64,000 nucleotides of DNA from Halorussus caseinilyticus (GCF_029338395.1 NZ_CP119809.1:1798001-1862000), one strand, 5' to 3'; counted from the stretch's first letter, positions 1 to 8,325 are shown. Numbers and translations are program-made. The notes: a model not told the origin generated them from the letters alone.

Positions 1-18
1 GCTGGATGATAGTGCCAT
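1..18 (-). CDS. Start of the next branched-chain amino acid transporter gene (partial)
   Basis: An ATG on the minus strand begins 1 base after the stop of the LivH-like permease and reads M-A-L-S-S-S before the window ends. The position immediately downstream of a LivH gene is where the partner permease LivM normally lies, so this is probably its first six codons. That is inference from order; six codons cannot prove identity. Confidence 0.4.
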
Positions 19-19
19 G

Positions 20-1492
20 TTAGCTCCCTCCCGTGATGCCTTCCGGTTTGACCAGCAGGACGACGAACAGGATGGCGAACGCGATGGGGATGCGGTAGGT
101 CGAACCGACGTTGGGAATCGCGTAGATGCCAACGTCCATCGAGAGACCCACGATGTAGCTCCCGAGAATCGCGCCGTACACCGACTGAAGTCCGCCGAGG
201 ATGACGCCCGCGAACATCGGGAGCAGGAGGAAGAACCCCATGTTGACCGTCAGTTGACTGAACAGGACGCCGAGCATCACGCCGCCGACCGCGGCGAACG
301 CCCCGGCGATAATCCACGTCGCCATCATCACGCGGTCGGTGTTGATGCCGGTAATCTTGGCGAGGTCGATGTTGTCGCTGGACGCCCGCATCGCCTTGCC
401 GAGTTTGGTCTCCTGTAGCAGGAAGTGCAACGACGCCATCATCCCGACGGCGATGAAGATGACCGATGCGCGCATCACCGAGAGGCGGACCCGCGTCGAG
501 AACGACGACGACTGCGGAATCGACCCGCCGCCAGCCAGCAGGAACAGCAACGCGACGAACGTCACGATACCCGCGACGGCCGCGCTGAGTTTCGGGCCGA
601 CGGTGTAGCTGGTGCCGTAGCCCTCCGCGCCGCCGCTTCGCCAGCGATAGGCCGCGAGCGCCGCCCCGAGGGTCAGGACGACCAGTCCGAGGAGCGCCAG
701 CCACGAGTAGGCCGCGGTGAACATCGCTTGGTCGGGGTTCGGTCCCGTGTCGATGACGTGCATCGTGAGACCGCTCCCGGTGACGTAGAAGTCGAAGAAC
801 TTCGCGGCCGACAGTCCCACGTCGTAGCCGAAGACGCTACCGACCTGCGGCACGACGTAGGTCCGGACCTGTCCGCCGTAGAACGCTTGGGTCCCGAACC
901 GGAGGACGAACGAGAGACCCAGCGTGACGATGAGCATCGTCGCCAGCGACGCGTCTTTCGCGCGGAACTTCTGGAAGACGACTTTTTCGAGGAACGGTGC
1001 AATCCACGCGAGCATCAGCGCCGACAGGAGCAGTCCGGCCCATATCGAGGGGAACCCGACCACGACGACGGCACCGAGGACACCGGCGGCGAGGGAGTGG
1101 ACCCCGAGCGCCACCGCCGGACTCGGGTCGCCCGGCCACCACGACCCCTTCAGCGCCCGCATGCCGCCGAGCAGGTACACCGCGGCTAGTACGGACCCAG
1201 TGGCGAGTGCGAATAGGACGGCCATCCCCACCGCGTCGAGCGTCCGGGAGGCCGTCACGAGTTCCTCGAACACCGGAACGGTGTCGGGTTTGTTGACGAA
1301 TAGCGCCATGTACGCCCCGAGCATGAGGAGTTCCCCGTGCGCGAAGTTCGGTACCTCTGCGATATTGTACACCAGCGCCAGTCCGATAGCGCCGAGTGCG
1401 ACGATACTGCCGGTAACTAAGCCGGTCACTATCGCATTTGCCAACCCAGTGCTAGGTGGCACGTGCGACCACCTCGCGTGTCTGCCTGTCAC
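20..1492 (-). CDS. Branched-chain amino acid ABC transporter permease, LivH type
   Basis: Integral-membrane permease subunit of a branched-chain amino acid or amide importer. The N-terminal part carries the family signature (LALVYNIAEVPNFAHGE, about residues 38-54), and the C-terminal half has the conserved MRASSDN and GAILGSYIVGL segments. At 490 residues it is much longer than a typical bacterial LivH (about 300). The extra length is additional hydrophobic segments between about residues 60 and 330, so the conserved core is interrupted. The 1492 start is GTG. A second GTG at 1462 has a GAGGTG Shine-Dalgarno-like stretch just upstream and may be the true start. The next gene starts 1 base after the stop, so it belongs to a transporter operon running off the window. 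Confidence 0.85.
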   Translation of the reverse strand: MTGRHARWSHVPPSTGLANAIVTGLVTGSIVALGAIGLALVYNIAEVPNFAHGELLMLGAYMALFVNKPDTVPVFEELVTASRTLDAVGMAVLFALATGSVLAAVYLLGGMRALKGSWWPGDPSPAVALGVHSLAAGVLGAVVVVGFPSIWAGLLLSALMLAWIAPFLEKVVFQKFRAKDASLATMLIVTLGLSFVLRFGTQAFYGGQVRTYVVPQVGSVFGYDVGLSAAKFFDFYVTGSGLTMHVIDTGPNPDQAMFTAAYSWLALLGLVVLTLGAALAAYRWRSGGAEGYGTSYTVGPKLSAAVAGIVTFVALLFLLAGGGSIPQSSSFSTRVRLSVMRASVIFIAVGMMASLHFLLQETKLGKAMRASSDNIDLAKITGINTDRVMMATWIIAGAFAAVGGVMLGVLFSQLTVNMGFFLLLPMFAGVILGGLQSVYGAILGSYIVGLSMDVGIYAIPNVGSTYRIPIAFAILFVVLLVKPEGITGGS

Positions 1493-1618
1493 AACCTACC
1501 ATATATCGTATCTCGCAAGCCCGACCTATTTGTGTCTTGCGCTTTTTCACACCCCGACGGCCGGAGGATACGAGGTGAGAGCGACGGCTGAGGGATTCGA
1601 GACCGAGAAATAGAGCGA

Positions 1619-2227
1619 TTACACGTCCCGGCAGTCGGCGCAGATGAGTTGGCCGTTGACGTTGGTGAGTTCCCTGCTCAGGGTGCCGCAGGTCTCGCAG
1701 ATGCTCCGGTCGGAGTAGTCGTAGCGGTCCCCGCCGTCGTCTGCGATGGTCTCGGCGGATTCGCTCGCCAATCGCTCGTTGCCCATCGATTCGCTACCCA
1801 TCGGTTCGCCGCCGAGTGGTTCCTCCCGGAGCGAGGGGACGCCGGACAGCGACGCCGACGCCGAAATCACGTCGCGTTCCGAGAGGACGCCAAGGAGTTC
1901 GCCGTCGTTCGTCACGAGCAGACGACGAATGTCCTCGCGGGACATCGTGCCCGCGGCGTCGGACAACTCGCGGTCGGCGTTCACCGAGACGACCGGTTCG
2001 GACATCACCGACGACACCTCGGTTTCGGCCGGGACGCCCTCGTCGGCGACCAGTGCGAGAACGTCCGACTCGGTGACGATACCCACCGGGTCGCTCCCTC
2101 GAAGGACGATAGCACACCCCACTCCCTCTTCGCGCATGAGTCTGACCGCTCCCAGAACCGTATCAGATTCGCTGACGCCGACGTACTCCCGAGACATCAC
2201 GTCCCGGACAGTCACTTCGCCTTCCAT
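1619..2227 (-). CDS. Two-CBS-domain protein with C-terminal zinc ribbon
   Basis: 202 residues. Residues 1-125 form two CBS repeats (VRDVMSREYVGV and VSSVMSEPVVSV mark their beginnings, and IVTESDV and VLSERDV close them). This Bateman module normally binds adenosyl nucleotides and senses energy state. A low-complexity Gly/Ser/Glu/Met linker follows (about 130-160), then a zinc ribbon with Cys177, Cys180, Cys196 and Cys199. The combination suggests a nucleotide-responsive regulator that contacts nucleic acid or a protein through the ribbon; the ligand and target cannot be told. Stand-alone gene; its upstream region (2228-2290) is AT-rich. Confidence 0.85.
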   Translation of the reverse strand: MEGEVTVRDVMSREYVGVSESDTVLGAVRLMREEGVGCAIVLRGSDPVGIVTESDVLALVADEGVPAETEVSSVMSEPVVSVNADRELSDAAGTMSREDIRRLLVTNDGELLGVLSERDVISASASLSGVPSLREEPLGGEPMGSESMGNERLASESAETIADDGGDRYDYSDRSICETCGTLSRELTNVNGQLICADCRDV

Positions 2228-2346
2228 ATGAGAACGATTGTCACTGGCAATCTAAAAAGTATCCCCGGCAGGTTTAAGCACGCGACGAGCCTACGTTAAC
2301 AGTTGTCAGGGTTCGGCGGGTGATTCTCGCCTCGGGAGTTCGCTGG

Positions 2347-2412
2347 CGGTCGGTCGGCCGAGCGCATCCTATCGGCTGATTGGCCGAGCGTTCGCTGGCG
2401 GTCGGCCGAGGC
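2347..2412. repeat. Degenerate 26-27-bp tandem repeat, GGTCGGTCGGCCGAGCG type
   Basis: Two diverged tandem units (starting at about 2347 and 2372) resemble the 26-bp unit repeated perfectly at 59780-59883: GGTCGGTCGGCCGAGCGCAT and then GGCTGATTGGCCGAGCG. The word TTCGCTGGCGGTCGG also occurs twice (2339 and 2391). It lies downstream of the thioredoxin reductase gene, in non-coding DNA. Confidence 0.4.
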
Positions 2413-2413
2413 G

Positions 2414-2440
2414 TCCGCGGTGGCCGTCGGCCACCGCGGA
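2414..2440. other. Perfect hairpin, 12-bp stem with 3-base loop
   Basis: TCCGCGGTGGCC (2414-2425), loop GTC, then the exact reverse complement (2429-2440). It is about 70 bases downstream of the stop of the thioredoxin reductase gene, on the side where its transcript ends, so it may help terminate or stabilise that transcript. It is followed on the plus strand by AT-rich DNA. Confidence 0.5.
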
Positions 2441-2512
2441 GATATAGCTACCTATGTTTAGAAAATATTTCTGATTGCGAAAGAACGACGGAGATGGCTT
2501 GCACGGGCGTCC

Positions 2513-3877
2513 TCAGTCGTCGCTCGCCGCCGCCTCGGTCGCACCCTCTTCGGCCTCGACTTCCGCGGTTTCGAGGTAGTCGTCGGCGTCGAGCGCCGCC
2601 TTACATCCCATGCCCGCGGCGGTCACGGCCTGCTGGTAGTGGTAGTCCACCACGTCGCCCGCGCCGAAGATGCCCGGCACGCCGGTCTTCGTCTGGCCGC
2701 CGCCCTTGCCGCCCTCGGTCTTGATGTAGCCCGCTTCGTCCATCTCGACCGCCGTGTCTTCGAGGTACTCGGTGTTGGGGGTGTGGCCGATGGCGAGGAA
2801 GACAGCACCCACGTCCATCTCGAACTCCTCGGTTTCAGGGTCGTCGAGTTTGTCGGTCGGGTGGCCCTCGGGGTGGCGGACCAGTTGCGCGTAATCGACG
2901 CCCTCCTCGACCGACCCGTGAATCTCGGTGACCTCTGCGTTCTCGATAATCTCGATTTCGCCCTCCTCGACCTTCTGTTCGGTGCGGTCTATCCAGTAGT
3001 CCTCGGCGCGGAACTCCTCGCGGCGGTGGACCAGATACACCTTCGAGGCGAACTTGGTGAGGAAGTTGGCCTCCTCCATCGCGGCGTCTCCGCCGCCGAC
3101 TACCAGCATCTCCTCGTCGCGGAAGAACGCGCCGTCACAGGTCGCGCACGTCGAGACGCCGTAGCCCATCAGGTCGTCTTCGCCGGGGATGCCGAGGGTC
3201 CGTGCGCTCGCGCCCGAGGCGGCGATGAACGCGTCGGCGGTGTACACGTCGCCGTTCGAGAGTTCGACGCGGTAGGGCCGCGAGGAGTCGTCAACGTCCG
3301 CGATGACGCCGTTTTTGACCTCCGCGCCGAAGCGCGTGGCCTGCTCTTTCATGTTGTTGATGAGGTCCGGACCGCTGATACCCTCGGGGAATCCGGGGTA
3401 GTTCTCCACGTCGGTCGTCAGAGTCAACTGACCGCCCGGTTCGTCGCCCTCCAGTACGAGGGGGTCGTTGTTCGACCGCGCGGCGTAGATGGCCGCGGTC
3501 AGGCCCGCGATGCCGCTCCCCGAGATGATGAGTTTGCGGTGTTCGACTTCGGCGGTTACACCGCCTCCGTTTCGCTGGCCCTGCGGCCCAGCGCTCCCCC
3601 CATCGGCGGTGGCGATGCCCAACTTCTCGTCCAACTCGCCGGACTCGTCCAGCGCCTTCGTGTCGTCGTACCCGCCGATGAGTTCGTCGTCGATAAACAC
3701 CTCCGGGGCGGTCTTCCGGCCGTTCGCGCGCTCTACCATCTCTTCGAATAGCTCCTCGTCACCGGTGACGTTGTAGGTCTCGTACTCGACGCCCTTCGAG
3801 TCGAAGAGGTCCTTGGCCTTCTCGCAGTAGGGGCAGTTCTCCTTGCAGTAAATCTCGACGTGCGGGTGTTCGGCCAT
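2513..3877 (-). CDS. Glutaredoxin-thioredoxin reductase fusion
   Basis: 454 residues. Residues 1-85 are a glutaredoxin domain with the redox motif C15-P-Y-C18, a cis-Pro region (TAPEVFI) and the glutathione-side GGYDD segment. After a Gly/Gln linker (about 92-108), residues 114-450 are a low-molecular-weight thioredoxin reductase: FAD-binding GSGIAG (120-125), the dithiol C244-A-T-C247-D, the nucleotide-binding GGGDAA, and the C-terminal FAD motif GIFGAGDVV. Both halves keep their catalytic cysteines, so the enzyme could pass electrons from NAD(P)H through its own glutaredoxin domain to low-molecular-weight thiols (gamma-glutamylcysteine in haloarchaea) or to proteins. The electron path and acceptor are inference. 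Confidence 0.92.
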   Translation of the reverse strand: MAEHPHVEIYCKENCPYCEKAKDLFDSKGVEYETYNVTGDEELFEEMVERANGRKTAPEVFIDDELIGGYDDTKALDESGELDEKLGIATADGGSAGPQGQRNGGGVTAEVEHRKLIISGSGIAGLTAAIYAARSNNDPLVLEGDEPGGQLTLTTDVENYPGFPEGISGPDLINNMKEQATRFGAEVKNGVIADVDDSSRPYRVELSNGDVYTADAFIAASGASARTLGIPGEDDLMGYGVSTCATCDGAFFRDEEMLVVGGGDAAMEEANFLTKFASKVYLVHRREEFRAEDYWIDRTEQKVEEGEIEIIENAEVTEIHGSVEEGVDYAQLVRHPEGHPTDKLDDPETEEFEMDVGAVFLAIGHTPNTEYLEDTAVEMDEAGYIKTEGGKGGGQTKTGVPGIFGAGDVVDYHYQQAVTAAGMGCKAALDADDYLETAEVEAEEGATEAAASDD

Positions 3878-3997
3878 AGTACAATATTGCTACCGGGGAG
3901 GTATTTAGCTTGTGTTGTCGCGTCGGCTTTCCGGTTTCGGGAGTCGTCGGAACTCGTCGGATTTTGTATACCACTAATATAGTTATTATCGACTAAA

Positions 3998-4555
3998 ATG
4001 CTCGGTGAGGGAAACGAAGCGCCCGACGATCGGGAAGCAAAATTGAAACAGGTAGCCGAGGAACGTGACCTCGACCCCGACGCTTTGGAACGAGCGCATT
4101 CGGACGCCCAACTGGTTCTAGAGCAGACTCTTCAAACGTTCTCCGACCTCTCAGACACGGCGTTTCGACTCGTTCGTCTCAACGGTCTCGTTCTCACTAT
4201 TCTCGTGGCAGTTTCGTCAAACGTACGTAATCTCCGAACGTACGTCAACGTACTGTCGGTTGGGGCCGTGTTACTCTTCATCGGTTCCGCATTTTTTGCT
4301 ACGCTGAGCTATACGAGACAGACCGTAGACGGAGGTGTCAGTACAGATGCCTTCGACAAGTTGACCGAGTACAAGTTACGCGAAGACGAGTATCTAAACT
4401 GGGTACTCACGCTCGGATACCCGAAGTGGATAGAGAATGGTGTCGAAAAGAGCGACGAAAAAGAGCAGTGGATAGAGTACTCGCTACTGGCCTTTCTAGG
4501 GGCGATAATGATGCTACTCGGTAGAATGCTTTTGAGCATATACACTCAAGCGTAA
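3998..4555 (+). CDS. Membrane protein of unknown function
   Basis: 185 residues. An acidic, charged N-terminal third (1-55) is followed by hydrophobic segments at about 59-75 (LNGLVLTILVAVSS) and 85-106 (VGAVLLFIGSAFFATLSY), a charged stretch (110-155), and a final membrane segment at about 161-182 (LLAFLGAIMMLLGRMLLSI). The layout, cytoplasmic domain plus a transmembrane pair and a C-terminal anchor, resembles small effector or stress membrane proteins, but I recognise no family. Codon third positions contain clearly more A/T than its neighbours, a sign of possible recent acquisition. Only 3 bases separate its stop from the next small gene. Confidence 0.7.
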   Translation: MLGEGNEAPDDREAKLKQVAEERDLDPDALERAHSDAQLVLEQTLQTFSDLSDTAFRLVRLNGLVLTILVAVSSNVRNLRTYVNVLSVGAVLLFIGSAFFATLSYTRQTVDGGVSTDAFDKLTEYKLREDEYLNWVLTLGYPKWIENGVEKSDEKEQWIEYSLLAFLGAIMMLLGRMLLSIYTQA

Positions 4556-4558
4556 AGC

Positions 4559-4684
4559 ATGGACGAGAGCAGTGCTGGTACTAGAAACGTCACGATTACC
4601 CCGGACGACCTCGGTGAACCCGGAGCGACGACCTTCGGTAACGGGAACACATCCGGCACCGAAGACGACTCGGAAGACGAGTAA
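4559..4684 (+). CDS. Small acidic protein, 41 residues
   Basis: An ATG 3 bases after the upstream membrane-protein stop opens a 41-codon frame ending in TAA. The product begins MDESSAGTRNVTITPDDLG and ends in an acidic tail (EDDSEDE). It has no membrane segment or cysteine. The tight spacing and its composition, typical of halophile proteins, argue for translation with the preceding gene. No family recognised. Confidence 0.5.
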   Translation: MDESSAGTRNVTITPDDLGEPGATTFGNGNTSGTEDDSEDE

Positions 4685-4739
4685 CTGCGTCGCGTAGCAA
4701 GGTCGAAGTCTTTACTTCTCGTTTGACCCTACCACCAGT

Positions 4740-5024
4740 ATGCCCGCCGACCTCGAAGAGAAGACCGACCGCTACGAAGGTCTGCTCGCCGAAGCCGTAG
4801 CCGCCGCCGAAATCGCGCCGCCCGAGGACACCCCGATGGGTGAGGCCGCGGCGGAGTGTCTGGAGATGGCGACCTCCTACCTCGAAGACGGCCGTCACTT
4901 CCGGGAGGAAGACGACTTGGTGAACGCGCTGGCGTCGTTCTCGTACGGCCACGCTTGGTTGGACGCGGGCGCGCGCGTTGGTCTGTTCGACGTGCCCCGT
5001 GAGGGCCACCTGTTCACGGTGTAG
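4740..5024 (+). CDS. DUF357 family protein
   Basis: 94 residues, entirely helical in appearance, matching the archaeal DUF357 family in length and pattern: ADLEEKTDRYEGLL at the N-terminus, then EMATSYLEDGRHF and ALASFSYGHAWLDAGARVG. The family forms small helical bundles of unknown function, conserved across Euryarchaeota and resembling TPR/MIT-like bundles. Single gene with its own short upstream region. Confidence 0.85.
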   Translation: MPADLEEKTDRYEGLLAEAVAAAEIAPPEDTPMGEAAAECLEMATSYLEDGRHFREEDDLVNALASFSYGHAWLDAGARVGLFDVPREGHLFTV

Positions 5025-5185
5025 GCCGGAGACTGCCAGTTGGCGGCGACCCCGCCGACCGGCGGGCGCTCCTGCGGGAAGCACCCCCGAAACGTAACTC
5101 TCCGTGCCCGAACGCGGTGAATTTGGACGAGACCTGACGCGAAGTTTGGAAAACCGATTTTACCCCTGTCGTGATACTCGCTAGC

Positions 5186-5710
5186 ATGGCACCTACGAGA
5201 CGGACGGTTCTGCGCGCCTCCGCGCTCGGCGTCGCCGGGTCGATTGCGGGGTACGCGGGCGCGAGCGAGAACCGACAGGAGACCGAAACGACCACCGAAG
5301 GGACTGGGGAGACGACCACGGCCCGACAATCCGACGAGACCGTCGTTCTCGGCGGACAGGTCGAGTACTGGTACGGTCTCGCGCCGTCGGAGATTCAGGG
5401 ACGGGAGAACCCGACGCTCACGATGCGACCGGGGACCGTCTACGAAGTCGTGTGGGTCAACCTCGACGGCGTGGAACACGAACTGCGCGTCTTCGACGGA
5501 AACGACGAGGAAGTCGTCTCGACTTCCTCGTCGTCGGCCGTCGGTGCGAGTCGGTCGGTCGTCTTCGAAGCGACCGACCGACTCGCGCGCTACGACTGCG
5601 AGTACCACCCCGAGAGCATGCGAGGGCAGGTGACACAGGGCGGGACGACGACAGGCGGGACGGCGACGGAAACGACCACCGGGGACGGCGGCGGTGGCGG
5701 GCCGTACTGA
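5186..5710 (+). CDS. Halocyanin-like blue copper protein with Tat signal
   Basis: 174 residues from the ATG at 5186. The N-terminus has a twin-arginine motif (TRRTVLR) followed by a short hydrophobic stretch to about residue 25, so the protein is exported folded, as expected for a cofactor protein in haloarchaea. A Thr/Glu-rich linker (30-50) leads to a cupredoxin domain with all type-1 copper ligands: His98 (VEHEL), Cys138, His141 and Met145 (C-x2-H-x3-M). It probably carries electrons at the outer membrane face. The C-terminal tail is Gly/Thr-rich and may be surface-tethered. It differs from classical halocyanin mainly in its short, simple N-terminus. Confidence 0.85.
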   Translation: MAPTRRTVLRASALGVAGSIAGYAGASENRQETETTTEGTGETTTARQSDETVVLGGQVEYWYGLAPSEIQGRENPTLTMRPGTVYEVVWVNLDGVEHELRVFDGNDEEVVSTSSSSAVGASRSVVFEATDRLARYDCEYHPESMRGQVTQGGTTTGGTATETTTGDGGGGGPY

Positions 5711-5806
5711 CGAGAGACGTTCGTGGAACCCTCTAAAATATGATATTAATCGGAAAAGAACGAAACAAGTTGCTTTAGCGTCGAGAGTCGGCGGTTCGGA
5801 CTCGTC

Positions 5807-6307
5807 TCAGCGCGACGAGTGGCGGCGCTCGGTGTCGCGTTCGCTCCCGTGACCGCGGCGACTGCCGTACCGCCGGTCGCGCTCGCTCGTCCCTTCTCGG
5901 CCGCCGTGACGGTGTTCTCGCTCGCCGCCGGTCCCTTCGCGGAAGGACGAGTCGCTCGGGTCGGAGTGGCGGGTGGTCTCACCTCGCTGGCCGGTTATCC
6001 GCCCCGAGATTCCGTCCTCGCGGTGACTGCCCCGCTGACTCCCGGCGTTCGGGGACTCAGTATCGGAGTGAGTCGTCTCGGTTTCGGTCGTCCGGTTGCT
6101 CCCCCACCGATTCGCGTGTCCGTGGCCGGTCTCGTCGTGCCTCAACTGTCGGGCGCGACGTTCTCGGTCCCGGTCGGCGGCGTCGCCGTACTCGTTCGTG
6201 TGTCGTTCGTCGGCGGGGTGGTCGCCGCGTCGGGTCTCGCCGCTCTCGTGGAGTCGGTCCTCGTTCGCCGCTTCGCGCCGTCGCTGTTCTCTGTGCGGAT
6301 TAGCCAT
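5807..6307 (-). CDS. Arg/Glu/His-rich disordered protein
   Basis: 166 residues from the ATG at 6307 (preceded by a G-run). Composition is extreme: mostly Arg, Glu, Asp, His, Gly, Ser and Thr, with almost no hydrophobic residues, hence intrinsically disordered. Words such as RRYGSRRGHGSE and GGERE recur. It is much more basic than the acidic proteome around it and shares the RRYGSRR...RGH word with the disordered protein at 11009-11848. It lies 55 bases downstream of the metal exporter on the same strand and may be in its transcript. A hydrophobic open frame on the opposite strand also exists; I prefer this strand because of operon position and the shared words. Confidence 0.6.
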   Translation of the reverse strand: MANPHREQRRREAANEDRLHESGETRRGDHPADERHTNEYGDAADRDRERRARQLRHDETGHGHANRWGSNRTTETETTHSDTESPNAGSQRGSHREDGISGRITGQRGETTRHSDPSDSSFREGTGGEREHRHGGREGTSERDRRYGSRRGHGSERDTERRHSSR

Positions 6308-6362
6308 CTTCGAAACCCCCGGAAGATGATTGCCCGAGAACGTCCTTGGACTTGGTGGCTGG

Positions 6363-7571
6363 CTATCCAAGCAACCCGAACCCGAACATCGGACCGAACA
6401 GCAGGTGGAGCGCGATGCCGACGAGCAGGGCCGGAATCGTGGTGTAGATGGAGGCGACGACGGCCGCCGTCTTGTCTACCGCCAGCAGGGGAAACAGCGC
6501 GTCGCCGTCCTGACTGATGGCGTTGGCCGTCAGCGCCGAGAAGGGAATCGCGCCCTCGGCGTACACCCCCGCGAGGACGATTTGCGGGCCGCACCCCGGA
6601 ATCAGCCCCACGAGCGCGCCCGCGACGGGTGCGAGCAGGCCCGCGGCCGCCGCGAGCGCGCCCACGTCCACCCCGAGCGCGAGGACGCCGTACTCGTAGA
6701 GCAGGTAGGCCGCCAGAACCCACACCGTGACGAAACTCGTCTCCATCGCGGCGTGGACGAGCGTATCGTAGGTCCCCGAGAACGACTCTCGGGCGCGCCC
6801 GACCTGCCCGTCGCCGAGGTACCGGCGGCCGACGAAGTAGAGGAAGAACGACAGCGTGGTCCCGGTGATACCGACCACGGTGAACAGGCCCGCGAACGAA
6901 GTCCCGACTTCGAGGGGCACCTCGGGAGCGCCCGCGAGGAGGTACGTAATCCCGAGTCCGAGGGCGGCGACGGCGGCGACCCACCAGAGGGCGTGGGCGG
7001 CGTGGGACACCGGCGTCAGCACCGGCGACTCCTTCGCGGGCGAGTGGTCGTGAGTCGCGCAACTCCCGTCGTCGTAGTCGTGGGGTCCGGTAGCGGCCTT
7101 CGAAGGGGTCGCGGCCGCGCCGCCGTCGGTCGCGGTCCGGTCGATTTTCCGGACCGCGGCGTCCACGCGGCCGACGCCGACCCCGAAGCGGTCGATGACG
7201 TACCCCGAGACGATGGCGACCCCGAACGCGAGTCCGTAGGCGTAGACGGCCGCCTTCGGCGCGAGCGCCAGAATGACGAACGCGGAGTCGCCCGCAGTAG
7301 CGATGAGCGTGGCGACGACGGTGCCGAAACTGACCGTCCCGCGGACGTAGAGGGGCATCATCACGATGGCCCCGCCGCATCCGGGCGTCAGTCCCATCGC
7401 CGCGCCGACGAGCGGTTGTGCGCGCTCGTTCTCGCCGAGTCGTTCGACCAGCGCGCCGCCGGTCCGGTACTGGACGAGACCGAACAACAGGACCGTGACC
7501 GCGACGAACGCACTGACTTGGACGTAGCCGTCGCGGACCGACGCCACGAATATCTCGATACTACTCGCCAT
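6363..7571 (-). CDS. ArsP_2-type 10-TM heavy-metal exporter (putative manganese transporter)
   Basis: 402 residues. It is an internally duplicated membrane protein: each half has a GxxPGCG signature (MGLTPGCGGAI near the start, VGLIPGCGPQI in the second half) in front of long hydrophobic segments. The halves are joined by a soluble His/Asp-rich loop (HDYDDGSCATHDHSP) able to bind metal. This is the pattern of the 10-TM exporter family annotated as putative manganese or arsenite permease; the actual metal is not known. The ATG at 7571 is preferred over one at 7604 because GGAGG lies 9 bases upstream. A palindrome (7615-7630) upstream suggests control by a DtxR-type metal regulator. Confidence 0.8.
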   Translation of the reverse strand: MASSIEIFVASVRDGYVQVSAFVAVTVLLFGLVQYRTGGALVERLGENERAQPLVGAAMGLTPGCGGAIVMMPLYVRGTVSFGTVVATLIATAGDSAFVILALAPKAAVYAYGLAFGVAIVSGYVIDRFGVGVGRVDAAVRKIDRTATDGGAAATPSKAATGPHDYDDGSCATHDHSPAKESPVLTPVSHAAHALWWVAAVAALGLGITYLLAGAPEVPLEVGTSFAGLFTVVGITGTTLSFFLYFVGRRYLGDGQVGRARESFSGTYDTLVHAAMETSFVTVWVLAAYLLYEYGVLALGVDVGALAAAAGLLAPVAGALVGLIPGCGPQIVLAGVYAEGAIPFSALTANAISQDGDALFPLLAVDKTAAVVASIYTTIPALLVGIALHLLFGPMFGFGLLG

Positions 7572-7614
7572 CTCTTTCGGCCTCCGAGACCGTGAAATGC
7601 GCATTCGAGGGTGT

Positions 7615-7641
7615 TTTAGACATATCTAAATCTGAGTTTAG
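7615..7641. promoter_or_regulatory. Palindromic operator candidate upstream of the metal exporter
   Basis: TTTAGA-CATA-TCTAAA (7615-7630) is an inverted repeat with 6-bp arms, 44 bases before the exporter start. It overlaps a second inverted repeat, CTAAA-TCTGAG-TTTAG (7626-7641). The arrangement resembles operators of DtxR/SirR-type metalloregulators. A nearly identical sequence, TTTAGATATGTTTA, occurs at 11923-11936. Binding is inference. Confidence 0.45.
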
Positions 7642-7737
7642 CATGGTACAACTTAGCTATTTTGGTCGTCGCTCGTTCTTACCGAGCGTGGTTTTGCGAC
7701 AACTTTTTTCTATCAGCCACGCGCATGGCACATCTGT

Positions 7738-7917
7738 ATGAACGAAACGTACGTACGGCTGGTGTGTCCGGAATGTAGCAAGGATTGGGAAGAGTCACCG
7801 GACGACCTCCCGTCCCACGACGAGATGTTCCACTGTCCGAACTGTCACGCCAGTCGTCGGACCGCGGAGTTCACGCGGACTGAACGGGACTTAGAGACGC
7901 TAAAACAGTTCCAGTAG
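7738..7917 (+). CDS. Small double-CxxC zinc-ribbon protein
   Basis: 59 residues, beginning MNETYVRLVCPECSKDW. Two CPxC knuckles (CPEC at 10-13 and CPNC at 33-36) form a zinc ribbon, followed by a conserved C-terminal helix (RTERDLETLKQFQ). This is a widespread haloarchaeal small CPxCG zinc-finger type. The last base of its stop codon directly abuts the stop of aIF-2 beta on the other strand (7917/7918). Function unknown; such ribbons usually mediate nucleic-acid or protein contacts. Confidence 0.85.
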   Translation: MNETYVRLVCPECSKDWEESPDDLPSHDEMFHCPNCHASRRTAEFTRTERDLETLKQFQ

Positions 7918-8325
7918 TCAGTTGCTGGTCGCGGAGCGTGCGCCACACGCTTCGCACCGCAACAACAGCGCGCTCTGTTCTCGTTCGAGTTTCGTGTCCG
8001 GCAAGCCACACTCCGGACAGAGGACGAACGCCTCGGTGTAGTCGTCGATAGCGTCGTCGATTCGGCGCTCGCTGAACTCGCCGGTCAGACGCGCGCGTCC
8101 GCTCTCGTCTATGTGTGCGCTGGTCCCCAACTCGTCCTGTAGGAACTTCAGAACGTGGTCCTCATCGCGGCCGAGTCTGTCGAGCGTGTCCTGAAAGTTC
8201 TCGTAGACGGTGGCGTTCCCCTCTTGGCGCACTTCGGCGTCGGGAACCTCGAAGCGGTCGCCGTCACCGTCGATTTCGGGCGTTTCGTCCATCGCCCGTT
8301 CGAGATGGTCGTCGTAGCCCTTCAT
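7918..8325 (-). CDS. Translation initiation factor aIF-2, beta subunit
   Basis: 135 residues. The central alpha/beta domain (VYENFQDTLDRLGRDEDHVLKFLQDELGTS) and the C-terminal zinc ribbon (CPEC...CEAC) are diagnostic of archaeal aIF-2 beta, one of three subunits of the factor that carries initiator Met-tRNA to the 30S subunit. The N-terminal tail is acidic and short, as in other haloarchaea. Stop-to-stop contact with the small zinc-ribbon gene leaves no terminator space, so the two transcripts must overlap. Confidence 0.93.
   Translation of the reverse strand: MKGYDDHLERAMDETPEIDGDGDRFEVPDAEVRQEGNATVYENFQDTLDRLGRDEDHVLKFLQDELGTSAHIDESGRARLTGEFSERRIDDAIDDYTEAFVLCPECGLPDTKLEREQSALLLRCEACGARSATSN

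Noticed and set aside
5819-6517. A 232-codon hydrophobic frame on the plus strand over the Arg-rich protein
   Set aside because: Its end reads into the exporter gene and it has no membrane-protein layout of a known family. The minus strand has the operon position and word sharing with another gene.
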